A stretch of DNA of 64,000 bases from Cohnella rhizosphaerae (GTDB lineage: Bacteria; Bacillota; Bacilli; Paenibacillales; Paenibacillaceae), in the NCBI RefSeq assembly GCF_029525575.1, contig NZ_JAPDIA010000003.1, positions 558,001 to 622,000 on the forward strand, read 5' to 3'. Shown one piece after another: positions 45,696 to 59,312 of this stretch. Position numbers and translations under genes: made by a program. The notes under the pieces were generated by a model. The model saw nothing but the letters and a program-made list of their open reading frames with translations, ran no database searches and was not told the origin of the DNA. How positions within the stretch are numbered: position 1 is the first letter of the stretch; each line of letters begins with the position of its first letter.

Positions 45696-45735
45696 TTGAC
45701 ACCACTGTGGTCTGCGGGTAAACTTATGCTTGGGC
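45696..45735 (+). promoter_or_regulatory. pyrG promoter with GGGC initiation site
   Basis: TTGACA (45696-45701), 17 bases, TAAACT (45719-45724), then 7 bases to GGGC at 45732-45735. Initiation at GGGC is the arrangement used in B. subtilis pyrG, where low CTP makes polymerase stutter and add extra G's. Confidence 0.7.
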
Positions 45736-45768
45736 TTTTCAAGCAGGCATTTCAATAGCGTTATTTTT

Positions 45769-45807
45769 AAAAGTGCCCCCATTTAATTGGGTGTCACTTT
45801 TTTTTGT
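45769..45807 (+). terminator. pyrG leader attenuator
   Basis: AAAAGTGCCCCC and GGGTGTCACTTTTTTT form an imperfect hairpin with a T-run, 60 bp before pyrG. The 5' arm holds a run of C's able to pair with a poly-G transcript 5' end, which would open the terminator when CTP is low. Confidence 0.7.
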
Positions 45808-45857
45808 TTTTTTGGAGACCATTAACATGATGCCAGGGGCACATGCAGGAGGTATGA

Positions 45858-47474
<1,617 letters not shown>

Positions 47475-47495
47475 TTATTTCAACATAACGATTCC

Positions 47496-47524
47496 AGCTT
47501 CGGCAAAAGCCGGAGCTTTTTTTT
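47496..47524 (+). terminator. Rho-independent terminator of pyrG
   Basis: AGCTTCGGC-AAAA-GCCGGAGCT followed by T's. Confidence 0.85.
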
Positions 47525-47608
47525 GTAATTGCCAGAAGTTAGGAAGGAATTCCCGGTCGGGGCGCGAATACGGGAAGAAGGAACCAACAGGAAGAGGAGG
47601 ATCATGAG

Positions 47609-48007
47609 GTGGCCAAGAAGAGATTGCTAATTGTCGACGATCAGATCGGCATTCGGATCTTGCTGCTCGAGGTATTCAGCGTCGAAGGCTACGAGACTTT
47701 CCAGGCGGCGAACGGACGCGCGGCGCTGGAGATCGTACGCACGCATACCCCGGATCTTGTTCTGCTGGACATGAAGATTCCCGGCATGGACGGGCTTGAG
47801 ATTTTGAAAAAGATCAAGGAAATGAACCGCGACGTCAAGGTTATCATGATGACGGCCTACGGCGAGCTCGACATGATCAAGGAAGCCACCGATCTGGGTG
47901 CGCTGATGCACTTCACGAAGCCCTTCGATATCGACGAATTGCGGGTGGCCGTCAATATGCAGCTGACGGAGGGCGGACCGTCGCCGAGGTTCGCGGCGGG
48001 CACCTGA
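47609..48007 (+). CDS. spo0F: Sporulation phosphorelay response regulator Spo0F
   Basis: A single-domain receiver of 132 residues that carries phosphate from sporulation kinases to Spo0B. The phosphoacceptor Asp lies in [13 protein letters not shown], the acidic pair in [11 protein letters not shown], Thr in VIMMTAYGE, and Lys in [10 protein letters not shown]. The start is GTG 47609 with AGGAGG upstream. It lies between pyrG and fba as in Bacillus. The C-terminus is about eight residues longer than in B. subtilis. Confidence 0.93.
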   Translation: MAKKRLLIVDDQIGIRILLLEVFSVEGYETFQAANGRAALEIVRTHTPDLVLLDMKIPGMDGLEILKKIKEMNRDVKVIMMTAYGELDMIKEATDLGALMHFTKPFDIDELRVAVNMQLTEGGPSPRFAAGT

Positions 48008-48033
48008 GAATGCCTGGAAATATCGGGAAGGGA

Positions 48034-48066
48034 ACCGCCGGAGACGACCGGCGGTTTTCGTTTTTT
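48034..48066 (+). terminator. Rho-independent terminator of spo0F
   Basis: ACCGCCGG pairs with CCGGCGGT, then TTTCGTTTTTT. Confidence 0.8.
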
Positions 48067-48104
48067 CAGGCTTTGGGGCGGGCCGTTTGCCGCGTACAGG
48101 CATT

Positions 48105-48134
48105 TTACAATCCTACTTTCATTTGTGATATAAT
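48105..48134 (+). promoter_or_regulatory. Sigma-A promoter of fba
   Basis: TTACAA (48105-48110), 18 bases, TATAAT (48129-48134). Confidence 0.65.
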
Positions 48135-48198
48135 AACGTCGCATGCAAGTCGGGCGTAAGACAGCACACGACTTATTCAGAGCGCAGGAGGAATCACA

Positions 48199-49053
48199 AT
48201 GCCACTCGTATCAATGAACGAATTCCTTCCCAAGGCGAAGGCGAACAAGTTCGCGGTAGGCCAATTCAACATGAACAACCTTGAATTCGCCCAAGCGATC
48301 ACCGAAGCCGCCATGGAAGAAAAATCCCCCTTCATCTTCGGCGTCAGCGAAGGCGCGCTGAAGTACATGGGCATCGAGTACACGGTAGCCATCGCGGAGG
48401 CGGCAGCGAAGAAATCCGGCCTTCCGATCGCCTTGCATCTCGACCACGGCAGCACGTTCGACATCGCCATGAAGTGTATTCGCGCAGGCTTCTCCTCCGT
48501 CATGTTCGACGGCTCGCACCACCCTTATGAAGAGAACATCAAGCTGACCAAGGAGATCGTCAAGGCCGCGCACGCGATGGGCGTTTCCGTCGAAGGCGAG
48601 CTGGGCACGATCGGCGGCGTCGAGGACGACCTGAGCGTGGACGAAGCCGACGCTTCGCTGGCCAAGCCCGAAGAAGCGATCCGTTTCTACGAAGAGACCG
48701 GCGTCGACGCGCTGGCCATCGCAGTAGGTACGGCTCACGGCATGTACAAGGGCGAAGTCAAGATCCACTATGATATCATCGAAGCGGTCGTCGCCAAGAT
48801 CCCCGTGCCGATCGTTCTGCACGGCGGCTCCGGCGTGCCGGACGACATGATCCGCAAGGCGATCCAGGCCGGCGCAGGCAAGATCAACGTCAACACGGAA
48901 AACCAAGTCGCTTGCACCGCCGCGATCCGCGAAGTGCTCGGCAAAGACGCGAACGTCATCGATCCCCGCAAATACCTGACGCCTGCGCGCACCGCGATGA
49001 AGGCCGTCGTTCAAGAAAAGATCCGTCTCTTCGGCAGCAGCAACCAAGCTTAA
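48199..49053 (+). CDS. fbaA: Class II fructose-1,6-bisphosphate aldolase
   Basis: Zinc-dependent glycolytic enzyme that splits fructose-1,6-bisphosphate. 284 residues, intact. It has VGQFNMNNLEFAQAI, LHLDHGSTFD (zinc His), VMFDGSHHPYEENI, VEGELGTIGGVEDD, VGTAHGMYKGE and VLHGGSGVPD. ATG 48199 has CAGGAGG 8 bases upstream. In B. subtilis a transaldolase gene follows; here murA comes next. Confidence 0.95.
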   Translation: MPLVSMNEFLPKAKANKFAVGQFNMNNLEFAQAITEAAMEEKSPFIFGVSEGALKYMGIEYTVAIAEAAAKKSGLPIALHLDHGSTFDIAMKCIRAGFSSVMFDGSHHPYEENIKLTKEIVKAAHAMGVSVEGELGTIGGVEDDLSVDEADASLAKPEEAIRFYEETGVDALAIAVGTAHGMYKGEVKIHYDIIEAVVAKIPVPIVLHGGSGVPDDMIRKAIQAGAGKINVNTENQVACTAAIREVLGKDANVIDPRKYLTPARTAMKAVVQEKIRLFGSSNQA

Positions 49054-49238
49054 GCGCAGATCGTCGCCGTATTCGTCCCGCCGCCGCGGCTTGTCCGCCG
49101 CCGGCGAAGGACGATCGGCGAGCTCTGTCTTGCGTACGGGACAAGACGCCTGCCGGGCGTCTTTCCTTTCCTTCATCGAACGCGGTCGCCACGCGCCCCC
49201 GGAGTAGATGAAGCATCTACGAGGAGGACCATGCATTC

Positions 49239-50489
49239 ATGGAAAAACTGATGATACGCGGGGGACGTCCGCTTCGCGGAACGGTCTCCATCAGCGGCGC
49301 CAAGAACAGCGCGATCGCGCTGCTCCCAGCCGCCATTCTCGCCGAATCCGAGGTCAGGCTCGACAATCTGCCTCATATCAGCGACGTCGAGATTTACAAG
49401 GAATTGCTTCAAGAACTAGGCTGCGAGGTCTCTTGGCAAGAGGAGACTTTGTCCATCGATCCGACAGGCATTCAATCGATCCCGATGCCGAACGGCCGGG
49501 TCAAGCTGCTTAGAGCTTCTTACTACTTAATGGGCGCTCTGCTCGGACGCTTTGGCGAAGCCACCATCGGATTGCCGGGCGGCTGCAACTTCGAGCCGAG
49601 ACCGATCGACCAGCATATCAAGGGCTTCGAGGCCCTGGGCGCAATCGTAACCAACGAACACGGAGCTATCCGCATCCAAGCTAACGAATTACGCGGAGCT
49701 AGAATATATATGGACGTCGTCAGCGTAGGCGCCACGATTAACATTATGCTGGCAGCCGCCAGAGCGAAGGGCTCCACGATCATCGAGAACGCCGCGAAGG
49801 AACCCGAGATCATCGACGTGGCCACGCTTCTGAATGCCATGGGCGCCAAGATCAAAGGGGCCGGCACCGAGACGATCCGCATCGAAGGCGTAGACCGCAT
49901 GCACGGCTGCAGACACTCCATCATTCCCGACCGCATCCAGGCCGGCACTTATATGATCATGGCCGCCGCCACGCGCGGCGACGTTCTCATCGACAACATC
50001 ATTCCCAAGCACATGGAAGCACTCACCGCCAAACTTCAAGAAATGGGCGTTCACGTCTACGAGATGGACGAATCCATCCGCGTCGTGGGCCAGCAAGACT
50101 ACGAGGCAGTCGACGTCAAGGCGCTCGTCTATCCCGGGTTCGCGACGGATCTTCAGTCGCCGATGACGAGCCTGCTCACACAGACGACGGGCGTCAGCAT
50201 TTTGTCCGATTACGTGTACAGCAACCGGTTCAAGCACGTTCCCGAGCTCGCGCGGATGGGCGCTCAGATCCGCGTCGAGGGCCGCTCGGCCATCGTCGAA
50301 GGCGGCAAGCTGAACGCCGCCAAGGTTCGCGCATCCGATCTGCGCGCGGGCGCCGCGCTTGTCGTGGCTGCGTTGACCGTCGAAGAAGGGGTGACGGAGA
50401 TCACCGGTTTGGAATACATCGACCGCGGTTACGAGAGGCTCGAAGAGCATTTGCGCGGCCTCGGCGCGGACGTATGGCGCGAAGCTTGA
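49239..50489 (+). CDS. murA: UDP-N-acetylglucosamine 1-carboxyvinyltransferase
   Basis: First committed step of peptidoglycan synthesis, adding enolpyruvate to UDP-GlcNAc. 416 residues, intact. It has [21 protein letters not shown] and the active-site Cys in [24 protein letters not shown], where most MurA have [24 protein letters not shown] and [16 protein letters not shown] are near the end. By position (fba-murA-rho) it is the MurAB/MurZ paralogue. ATG 49239 follows a GGAGGACC ribosome binding site. Confidence 0.93.
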   Translation: MEKLMIRGGRPLRGTVSISGAKNSAIALLPAAILAESEVRLDNLPHISDVEIYKELLQELGCEVSWQEETLSIDPTGIQSIPMPNGRVKLLRASYYLMGALLGRFGEATIGLPGGCNFEPRPIDQHIKGFEALGAIVTNEHGAIRIQANELRGARIYMDVVSVGATINIMLAAARAKGSTIIENAAKEPEIIDVATLLNAMGAKIKGAGTETIRIEGVDRMHGCRHSIIPDRIQAGTYMIMAAATRGDVLIDNIIPKHMEALTAKLQEMGVHVYEMDESIRVVGQQDYEAVDVKALVYPGFATDLQSPMTSLLTQTTGVSILSDYVYSNRFKHVPELARMGAQIRVEGRSAIVEGGKLNAAKVRASDLRAGAALVVAALTVEEGVTEITGLEYIDRGYERLEEHLRGLGADVWREA

Positions 50490-50544
50490 GCGGCGGCAAG
50501 CCGCTCCGGCGCTGCGCATATCCTAAGATGAAGTGGGGATTGTA

Positions 50545-53245
<2,701 letters not shown>

Positions 53246-53262
53246 GCCCGCCTAAGTCATAC

Positions 53263-53293
53263 AGGACGCGCCCGGCATCGTCCGGGCGCGTCC
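53263..53293 (+). terminator. Hairpin after rho
   Basis: GGACGCGCCCGG pairs perfectly with CCGGGCGCGTCC. No T-tract follows, so it may be a stabilising 3' hairpin and not a true terminator. Confidence 0.5.
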
Positions 53294-53317
53294 AAGTCAC
53301 GAAAGGAGCTATACGCC

Positions 53318-54586
53318 ATGTACCTGGTTTACGCCGACGAGCACGGCAATGTATACGATCACGATAAACTTCATGCCGTTGCGCGGAGCGGCGACAGGCT
53401 GGTCGAGCTGCTTGAAGACGAACTGATTCCGCTTCCCGCCGGCGCGACGCTGGTCGGCTTGCCGCACACGCGCGCGATCGGGATGAATCCGAAGACCGGC
53501 GAAATGAAGGCTTTGCCCGCGGGCAGCCAGGCGGTCGGCGCTTTGCTTCCGCAGGGCTTCACGCGATTCTACGTTCCGGGCTACACGAAAACGGACAAGT
53601 CGCAGATGTTTCCCTTGTTCGGCTACACGGCCGTCGTCTGGAAAGACGGCGGCTTCTACGTAGCGGCCGCGGGCACGGACGATCCCGAACCTTGGAATCC
53701 GGACAATTGCGACCGCAAGGAGCTTGAGGTCGAAGTGGACCGGCTGCTCGCCGCCTACCCGGACAACCGGCTGTACCAGCATTTGTCCCATTGCGCGCTC
53801 GGCTACGAATGCCTCACGGCATCCAATACGTTTCTCCAGCGCCTTGAAGGTGCCGTGCCCGTCTCGTTCGCCTGCAATGCCGGCTGCTTCGGCTGCATCT
53901 CCGAGCAGCCCGACGATAGCGGCTTCGTGTCCCCCCAGACGCGTCTGAAGTTCAAGCCGACGACGGACGAAGTCGTCGACATCATGCTCGAGCATCTGAA
54001 AAAGCCCGACACGATCATCAGCTTCGGCCAAGGCTGCGAGGGCGAGCCGTCGACCCAGGCCAAGACGATCATCGAAGCGATCAAGCGGGTGCGGGAACGC
54101 ACGTCGAACGGCTACATTAATATCAACACGAATGCCGGACTTAGCGACCACCTGCGCGCCATTACCGACGCAGGGCTCGACCTGATGCGCGTCAGTACGA
54201 TCAGCGCGATCGACGAGCACTACAATGCTTACTACAAGCCGAGGGGCTACACGCTCGCCAACGTAGAGAAGACCATGAAGTACGCGGAGAGCCAGGGCGT
54301 CTATACCTCGATCAATTATTTGATCTTCCCGGGCGTCACGGACCGCGAAGAAGAAATCGAAGCGATGATCGAATTCGCGCGCCGTACCAAGCTCAAGCTC
54401 ATCCAGATGCGCAATCTGAACATCGATCCCGATGCGTATCTGAACCTGATTCCCAAGGCGAAGGGCGAGATCTACGGCATGAAGACGCTGCTCGAGATCT
54501 TCCGCGAGGAGCTGCCGGACGTCGTGATCGGCTCCTATACGCATCTCCCGCCCTCGCGGAAAAACCGAACCGTCGCCGGCGTTTGA
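53318..54586 (+). CDS. Radical SAM protein of unknown function
   Basis: 422 residues, intact. The Fe-S cluster motif is CNAGCFGC (about residue 184), in the Cys-x3-Cys-x2-Cys pattern. FGQGCEGEPSTQAKTI and INTNAGLSDHLRAITDAGLDLMRVS fit a radical SAM barrel. The first ~170 residues are a separate domain of unknown role. ATG 53318 has GAAAGGAGC upstream. It lies between rho and rpmE and has no obvious partner, so the substrate is unknown. Confidence 0.85.
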   Translation: MYLVYADEHGNVYDHDKLHAVARSGDRLVELLEDELIPLPAGATLVGLPHTRAIGMNPKTGEMKALPAGSQAVGALLPQGFTRFYVPGYTKTDKSQMFPLFGYTAVVWKDGGFYVAAAGTDDPEPWNPDNCDRKELEVEVDRLLAAYPDNRLYQHLSHCALGYECLTASNTFLQRLEGAVPVSFACNAGCFGCISEQPDDSGFVSPQTRLKFKPTTDEVVDIMLEHLKKPDTIISFGQGCEGEPSTQAKTIIEAIKRVRERTSNGYININTNAGLSDHLRAITDAGLDLMRVSTISAIDEHYNAYYKPRGYTLANVEKTMKYAESQGVYTSINYLIFPGVTDREEEIEAMIEFARRTKLKLIQMRNLNIDPDAYLNLIPKAKGEIYGMKTLLEIFREELPDVVIGSYTHLPPSRKNRTVAGV

Positions 54587-54604
54587 CGCTGCTTTGCGAT
54601 TCCG

Positions 54605-54633
54605 TTGCAGGATGCGGGCATTGGTGCTATAAT
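54605..54633 (+). promoter_or_regulatory. Sigma-A promoter of rpmE
   Basis: TTGCAG (54605-54610), 17 bases, TATAAT (54628-54633). Confidence 0.75.
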
Positions 54634-54697
54634 GTTCGGGTATGTCCATTAACTCTGGAGCCGCATGCGTTCCAGGGCAGAAGAGGTGAATTCTAAG

Positions 54698-54895
54698 ATG
54701 AAAGAAGCCATCCACCCGAAGTACTCCGTCACGACGGCTACGTGCGCTTGCGGCAACACTTTTGAGACCGGTTCGGTTCGCCCGAACATCAAGGTCGAGA
54801 TCTGCTCCGCGTGCCATCCGTTCTTCACCGGCAAGCAGAAGTTCCTGGACGCCGGCGGCCGGATCGACAAGTTCAAGAAGAAATACGGCATCTAA
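54698..54895 (+). CDS. rpmE: 50S ribosomal protein L31, zinc-binding type
   Basis: 65 residues. Four cysteines in TCACGNTF and EICSACHPF would bind zinc, which marks the RpmE type and not the zinc-free YtiA type. It ends [21 protein letters not shown] 54698 has AGAGGTG upstream. It follows rho in Bacillus too; here a radical SAM gene lies between. Confidence 0.95.
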   Translation: MKEAIHPKYSVTTATCACGNTFETGSVRPNIKVEICSACHPFFTGKQKFLDAGGRIDKFKKKYGI

Positions 54896-54926
54896 TTCAA
54901 GCCGTATCATCACGAATAGAGCGCAG

Positions 54927-54968
54927 CCTCCCTCCGCATCCTAACGGATACGAAGGGAGGTTTTTTTT
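54927..54968 (+). terminator. Rho-independent terminator of rpmE
   Basis: CCTCCCTCCGCATCC pairs with GGATACGAAGGGAGG (small mismatches), then eight T's. The start of the next gene overlaps the T-run. Confidence 0.88.
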
Positions 54969-55388
54969 ATGTTTAAACCAACGGGATTCCGCCTGAATAT
55001 GCTGCTGATCGCCGCGCTGGCGGCGGCCGCGCTGCCCGTCGCCGGATGCGGGAGTTCGGGCGGCTCGAACAGCAGTTCCATCAAGCAGCAGAGCTATGCG
55101 GACGACGGTTTGCTCGGACGGACGAGCAGCTATCCGCGCATTCCCGGACGCCATATGACGCTCACTTACGACAACGACGCCAAGCTGATGTCGACGTCGA
55201 TCCAGAACCTGAACGGCGTGGCCGGCTCGCGCGTCGTTTTTAACGGCGCCGACGCTTACGTGACCGTGACGTTAAAGCCGGGGCTCGACGCCCAGCAGCG
55301 GCAGACGGTGGAAAACCAGGCGACGACCGTGCTCCGCTTTAATTTTCCGAGATACAACGTTCATGTGTCGACGGTCGGCGGCCGCTGA
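54969..55388 (+). CDS. YhcN/YlaJ-like sporulation lipoprotein
   Basis: 139 residues. A signal peptide ends in the lipobox PVAGC (Cys about residue 27), so it is a membrane-anchored lipoprotein. The following domain (DDGLLGRTSSYPRIPG; VVFNGADAYVTVTLKPGLDAQQR; LRFNFPRYNVHVST) resembles YhcN/YlaJ proteins of the spore inner membrane. It is 80 bp after rpmE and past a terminator, so it needs its own promoter, which I cannot place. Confidence 0.72.
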   Translation: MFKPTGFRLNMLLIAALAAAALPVAGCGSSGGSNSSSIKQQSYADDGLLGRTSSYPRIPGRHMTLTYDNDAKLMSTSIQNLNGVAGSRVVFNGADAYVTVTLKPGLDAQQRQTVENQATTVLRFNFPRYNVHVSTVGGR

Positions 55389-55486
55389 CATCGGCATGCT
55401 GCGAATCGTCGGGCGGGCAGCCGCACAATTGCCGTAAGTTTCCCGGCAGGGAACGATTCCCGCAAAGGGATATGCCGGACTTAGTT

Positions 55487-55515
55487 GCGCCTGGTCGCGA
55501 TATTCGTTATACTAG
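55487..55515 (+). promoter_or_regulatory. Promoter of the SRP RNA gene
   Basis: TTGCGC (55487-55492), 17 bases, TATACT (55510-55515), 5-7 bases before the RNA start. Confidence 0.75.
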
Positions 55516-55520
55516 GTCAT

Positions 55521-55787
55521 GCCGTGCTAGATGGGGAGGTAGCGGTGCCCTGTCACTCGCAATCCGCTATAGCGAGATCGAATTCCTGTTTGAGGTCATG
55601 CCACGCAGTTCCGGCTTCGTCCCGGCGCGTTGATCGCAGGGTCCTTCGCGAGGGACGCCCATGAACCCGGTCAGGTCCGGAAGGAAGCAGCCGTAAGTGG
55701 TCACGTTCTTGTGCTGAAGGGTAGCCCTTCGGGAGCGTACGAGCGAGGTACGGCTGGATGGCATCGATCGAGGGCAGGTGCACGGTC
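55521..55787 (+). ncRNA. ffs: Signal recognition particle RNA (Bacillus-type large scRNA)
   Basis: The universal domain IV loop GTCAGGTCCGGAAGGAAGCA lies near 55670. The 5' end GCCGTGCTAGATGGGGAGGT and the 3' end GCAGGTGCACGG form the Alu-domain ends, as in B. subtilis scr. About 267 nt, the large Firmicute form. It guides secretory ribosomes to the membrane together with Ffh. Confidence 0.95.
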
Positions 55788-55822
55788 CTTCATTCGAGGA
55801 CGATATTTCATATTCCAACATC

Positions 55823-55867
55823 AACACACCTCAGCGTAGACAGAGCTGCGCCGGGGTGTGTTTTTTC
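55823..55867 (+). terminator. Rho-independent terminator of the SRP RNA gene
   Basis: AACACACC pairs with GGTGTGTT, with an inner CAGCG/GCTGC pairing, then six T's. Confidence 0.8.
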
Positions 55868-55945
55868 ATTTTTTGCGTAAGCGTATTCCAACGCGAGAGG
55901 GCGGGCAGCGCGAGCGGCCAAAGCGGCAGAGCGGGGGGGGAAGGC

Positions 55946-57130
55946 ATGGGGGACAAGAGGCAGCAGCAGAGGGGAGCGGCGAGGGCGATCGCGCAGTGGC
56001 GGGGAGATTCCGGCGCGCGTCGGGATCACTTCGTCCGGTTGTTCGCGAATCGGATGCTGACCGACGAATGGACGGGCGTTCTGCTTCTCGACGCCGATTT
56101 TCGGATCGTCGAAGCGAATCCGATGGCAGGAGACATCTTCGGCGGAGACCGGTCTGCCTGGGCCGGGCAGCCTGCGGACGTTTGGGCCGAGAAGCTGGGA
56201 CTGCCGCTGCCGTTCGGCCGATCTCTTCTACAGGGAGAAGCGTTTCGCAACCGCAAGCTGGCATGGACCAAAGACGGCGTAACCCGCGAAGTCGTCGTCG
56301 ACGGGGACGCGCTGGTCTCCGGTGGCGAGGTGATCGGGGCTTATTTGCTTTTTCACGACGTCACGCCTTGGATGATGCTCGAGGAGCAGGTGCGCCGTTC
56401 GGACAGGCTCAAGATGATCGGACAGGTCGCGGCGGGGACCGCGCATGAGATTCGCAATCCGCTGACGGCGATCAAGGGATTCGTCCAATTGATGAAAAAA
56501 TCGTTCGACGAGCGCGAGATGACGAAGGAGCAGGAGTACGCGCACATCGTGCTGTCCGAGCTCGATCGCGTTCAGGAGCTGGTCGGCGAATTTTTGCTGC
56601 TCAGCAAGTCCAAGGAAACGAAGCTGTCCGCGATGCGTATCGGCTACGTCATGCGGGAGATGATGCCGATGCTGCGCAATGAGGCGACGCTCCACGACAT
56701 CGTCCTCTTATACGAGACGAAGCCCGATCTGCCGCCTGTGCTGGCCGACAAGGAGATGCTCAAGCAGGTCCTTCTGAATTTGGGGAAAAACGCGATCGAA
56801 GCGATGGGCAAGGGCGGCCGCCTGCTCATTCGCGAGCGCCACGGCGGTCCTGCGCTTGCCGGCTTCGTCGCCGTCGAGGTGTGCGATACGGGTCCCGGCA
56901 TTCCCAAAGCCGCGCTGGATCGCATTTTCGACCCCTTTTATACGACAAAAGAAAACGGAACGGGGCTCGGTCTGTCCATATGCCAGCGTATCGTTCACGA
57001 TCTGGGCGGACGGATCGCGGTTTCCTCCTCCGAGGCCGGCACGGTATTCACCGTCTTGCTCCCTTGCGCCGCTTCCGGCTTGGACGACCGCGCATCCGGC
57101 GGTGGAGCGATTCCCTGCGATGATGTATAA
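55946..57130 (+). CDS. Cytosolic PAS sensor histidine kinase
   Basis: 394 residues with no membrane helix. Residues 35-140 form a PAS domain (GVLLLDADFRIVEANPMAGDIFG). The H-box is AHEIRNPLTAIKGFVQLMKKS. The ATPase domain has LLNLGKNAIEAM (N), DTGPGIPKAALDRIFDPFYTT (G1/F) and GTGLGLSICQRIV (G2). The H-box is of the type seen in sporulation kinases that feed Spo0F. No response regulator is adjacent, but spo0F lies 8 kb upstream. It sits between the SRP RNA and dnaX, where Bacillus has no gene. Feeding Spo0F is inference. Confidence 0.88.
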   Translation: MGDKRQQQRGAARAIAQWRGDSGARRDHFVRLFANRMLTDEWTGVLLLDADFRIVEANPMAGDIFGGDRSAWAGQPADVWAEKLGLPLPFGRSLLQGEAFRNRKLAWTKDGVTREVVVDGDALVSGGEVIGAYLLFHDVTPWMMLEEQVRRSDRLKMIGQVAAGTAHEIRNPLTAIKGFVQLMKKSFDEREMTKEQEYAHIVLSELDRVQELVGEFLLLSKSKETKLSAMRIGYVMREMMPMLRNEATLHDIVLLYETKPDLPPVLADKEMLKQVLLNLGKNAIEAMGKGGRLLIRERHGGPALAGFVAVEVCDTGPGIPKAALDRIFDPFYTTKENGTGLGLSICQRIVHDLGGRIAVSSSEAGTVFTVLLPCAASGLDDRASGGGAIPCDDV

Positions 57131-57166
57131 TAAATAGCAATACACCAAAGGCAGGAGCGACTTGGA

Positions 57167-58970
57167 ATGGCCCATATGGCATTGTACCGTGCCTGGCGTC
57201 CCCAGACGTTCAAGGACATGGTCGGGCAGCAACATATCGTCCAGACGCTGCAGAACGCCATCCGGGAAGACCGGCTGTCTCATGCTTATCTTTTCAGCGG
57301 TCCGAGGGGGACGGGCAAGACGACGGCGGCCAAGGTTCTGGCCAAGGCCGTCAACTGCGAGCGCGGCCCCGCGACGGAGCCTTGCAACGAATGCGACGCC
57401 TGCCGGCGAATTACTTCCGGCGCGGTGATGGACGTCGTCGAGATCGACGCCGCCTCTAACCGGGGCGTCGAGGAGATCCGCGACATCCGCGACAAAGTGA
57501 AGTACGCGCCGACCGAGGTTCGGCGCAAAGTGTATATTATCGACGAAGTGCACATGCTGACGACAGAGGCTTTTAATGCCCTGCTCAAGACGCTTGAGGA
57601 GCCCCCCTGCGCACGTGATGTTCATCCTGGCGACCACCGAATCGCATCGGCTGCCCGCGACGATCATCTCGCGATGCCAACGCTTCGAGTTCCGTCGCGT
57701 GCCGCTCTCCGAGCAGGTCGAACGGCTGCGCGAGATTTGCGGCGAAGAAGGCATTGCGGCCGAGCCGGACGCGCTGGGCTACATCGCCAGGCTGTCGGAC
57801 GGCGGGATGCGCGACGCGGTGAGCCTCCTGGATCAGATCGCTTCGTTCACGGGCGGAGAGGTCACGCTTCAAGGCGCGGTCGACGCGACGGGCGGATTGC
57901 CGGCGGATCAGTTCGTGCGCATGGCGGCGGCGATCCGGGATCAGGACGCGGCCGCGGCGCTTCGCGAGATCGACGAGATGATGCAGGCGGGCAAGAGCGC
58001 GGACAAATGCCTCGAACAGCTGATGCATTATTTCCGCGATCTGCTGCTGGCGCAGCTGGCTCCGGATGCCGAAGGGGCGACGGGCCGCGCCGGCGACCCG
58101 GCCGCGCTGTCGCGGGCGGCGGCGGGATTCAGCCGGGAGCGGTTGTTCGCCGTCATCGACCATCTGAACCGATATCAGACGGAGATGAAGTACGCGGCGC
58201 ATCCGCAGACGATGTTCGAGATCGCGTTGCTCAAGCTTTGTTCGGACGGCGGCGCGACCGCCTCCGGCGGACAAGCAGCGGCGACAGCCGCGCCTGCCGC
58301 TGCCGGAGGCGCAGACCTGCAGCGCCTTCAGCAGCAGGTGGCCGGCCTCGAGCGCAAGCTCGCGGAGCTGGCGCGTACGGGCGTGGCGCCCGGCGCTGCC
58401 GGCGCGGTCGGTTCGCCCGACGCCGGCGGCAGCCGCGCGGGAGGCGCGGGTTCGGCCCGCGGTCCCGGGAGCCCGGCCGGGGCGTCGGGCGGACCGGCCA
58501 AGGCGCCGCTGCGCGCCAGGGTCAAGGTCGAGCCGTTTCTGGCCGCCAAGGGCTCGCCGGACGCGCTGCAGGCGCTCGGCAAATGGCCGCAGGCCATGCA
58601 GCGGGTCAAGGAAGAGCGCGTGACCGTGCATGCTTGGCTGGTGGACGGGGAGCCGGTGTCCTATGCGGACGATACCGTGCTTGTCGCTTTCCGCAACTCG
58701 ATCCACCGCGAGACGACGGAGAAGCCGGCCAACCGGCAGGTGATCGAAGGCGTGCTTAGCGCGGTGCTCGGAAGGCCGACCCAACTGGCTACGCTGCTGC
58801 AGAAGGAATGGCAGGAGGCGCTCGCGTCCGCCGATTCGTCGGCGGCGGGCAAGGAAGCGCCCGAGGAGCTGCAGCTCGTCCCGGACGACGCCGGCCCGCA
58901 GAGCGAGCCGCTGATCGACGAGGCGATTCGTCTTTTCGGGGAAGAACTGGTCGTTATTAAAGAGGACTAG
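57167..58970 (+). CDS. dnaX: DNA polymerase III gamma/tau subunit (one frameshift)
   Basis: The clamp-loader subunit of the replicative polymerase. Restored length is 600 residues. It has [22 protein letters not shown], Walker [19 protein letters not shown], a zinc module ([10 protein letters not shown]) and [27 protein letters not shown] Gly/Ala-rich linker leads to the tau-type C-terminus. Six C's at 57602-57607 carry one base too many; five give [23 protein letters not shown]. The site is far upstream of where programmed dnaX frameshifting occurs in other bacteria. ATG 57167 has AGGAG upstream. Confidence 0.94.
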
Positions 58971-58984
58971 AGGAGGACTATAAG

Positions 58985-59296
58985 ATGAACAACATGAACC
59001 AAATGATGAAGCAAGTGAAGAAGATGCAGGAGCAGATGCTGAAGGCCCAAGAGGCGCTCGGCGAGAAGACGATCGACGGTACGGCTGGCGGCGGCGTCGT
59101 GACGGTATCCATGAACGGCCACAAAAAGCTGCTTAACGTGACGATCAAGCCCGAAGCGGTCGATCCCGAGGACGTCGAGATGCTGCAAGACCTCGTGCTG
59201 ACCGCCGTCAACGACGCCCTGACCAAGGCGGACGAGCTGGCGAACGCGGACATGGGCAAATATACGGGCGGAATGAAGATTCCGGGCTTGTTCTAA
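58985..59296 (+). CDS. ebfC: Nucleoid-associated protein, YbaB/EbfC family
   Basis: 103 residues starting with a Met/Gln/Lys-rich helix ([17 protein letters not shown]). [34 protein letters not shown] is the conserved core. It binds DNA as a dimer. It lies between dnaX and recR as in most bacteria, 14 bp after dnaX, with AGAGGAGG upstream. Confidence 0.94.
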   Translation: MNNMNQMMKQVKKMQEQMLKAQEALGEKTIDGTAGGGVVTVSMNGHKKLLNVTIKPEAVDPEDVEMLQDLVLTAVNDALTKADELANADMGKYTGGMKIPGLF

Positions 59297-59312
59297 GCGA
59301 GGAGCCTGATTC

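Noticed and set aside
57602..57607. Programmed frameshifting in dnaX
   Set aside because: The break is near residue 145, inside the ATPase domain, with no slippery A-run or stem-loop; it fits the one-extra-base error seen elsewhere.
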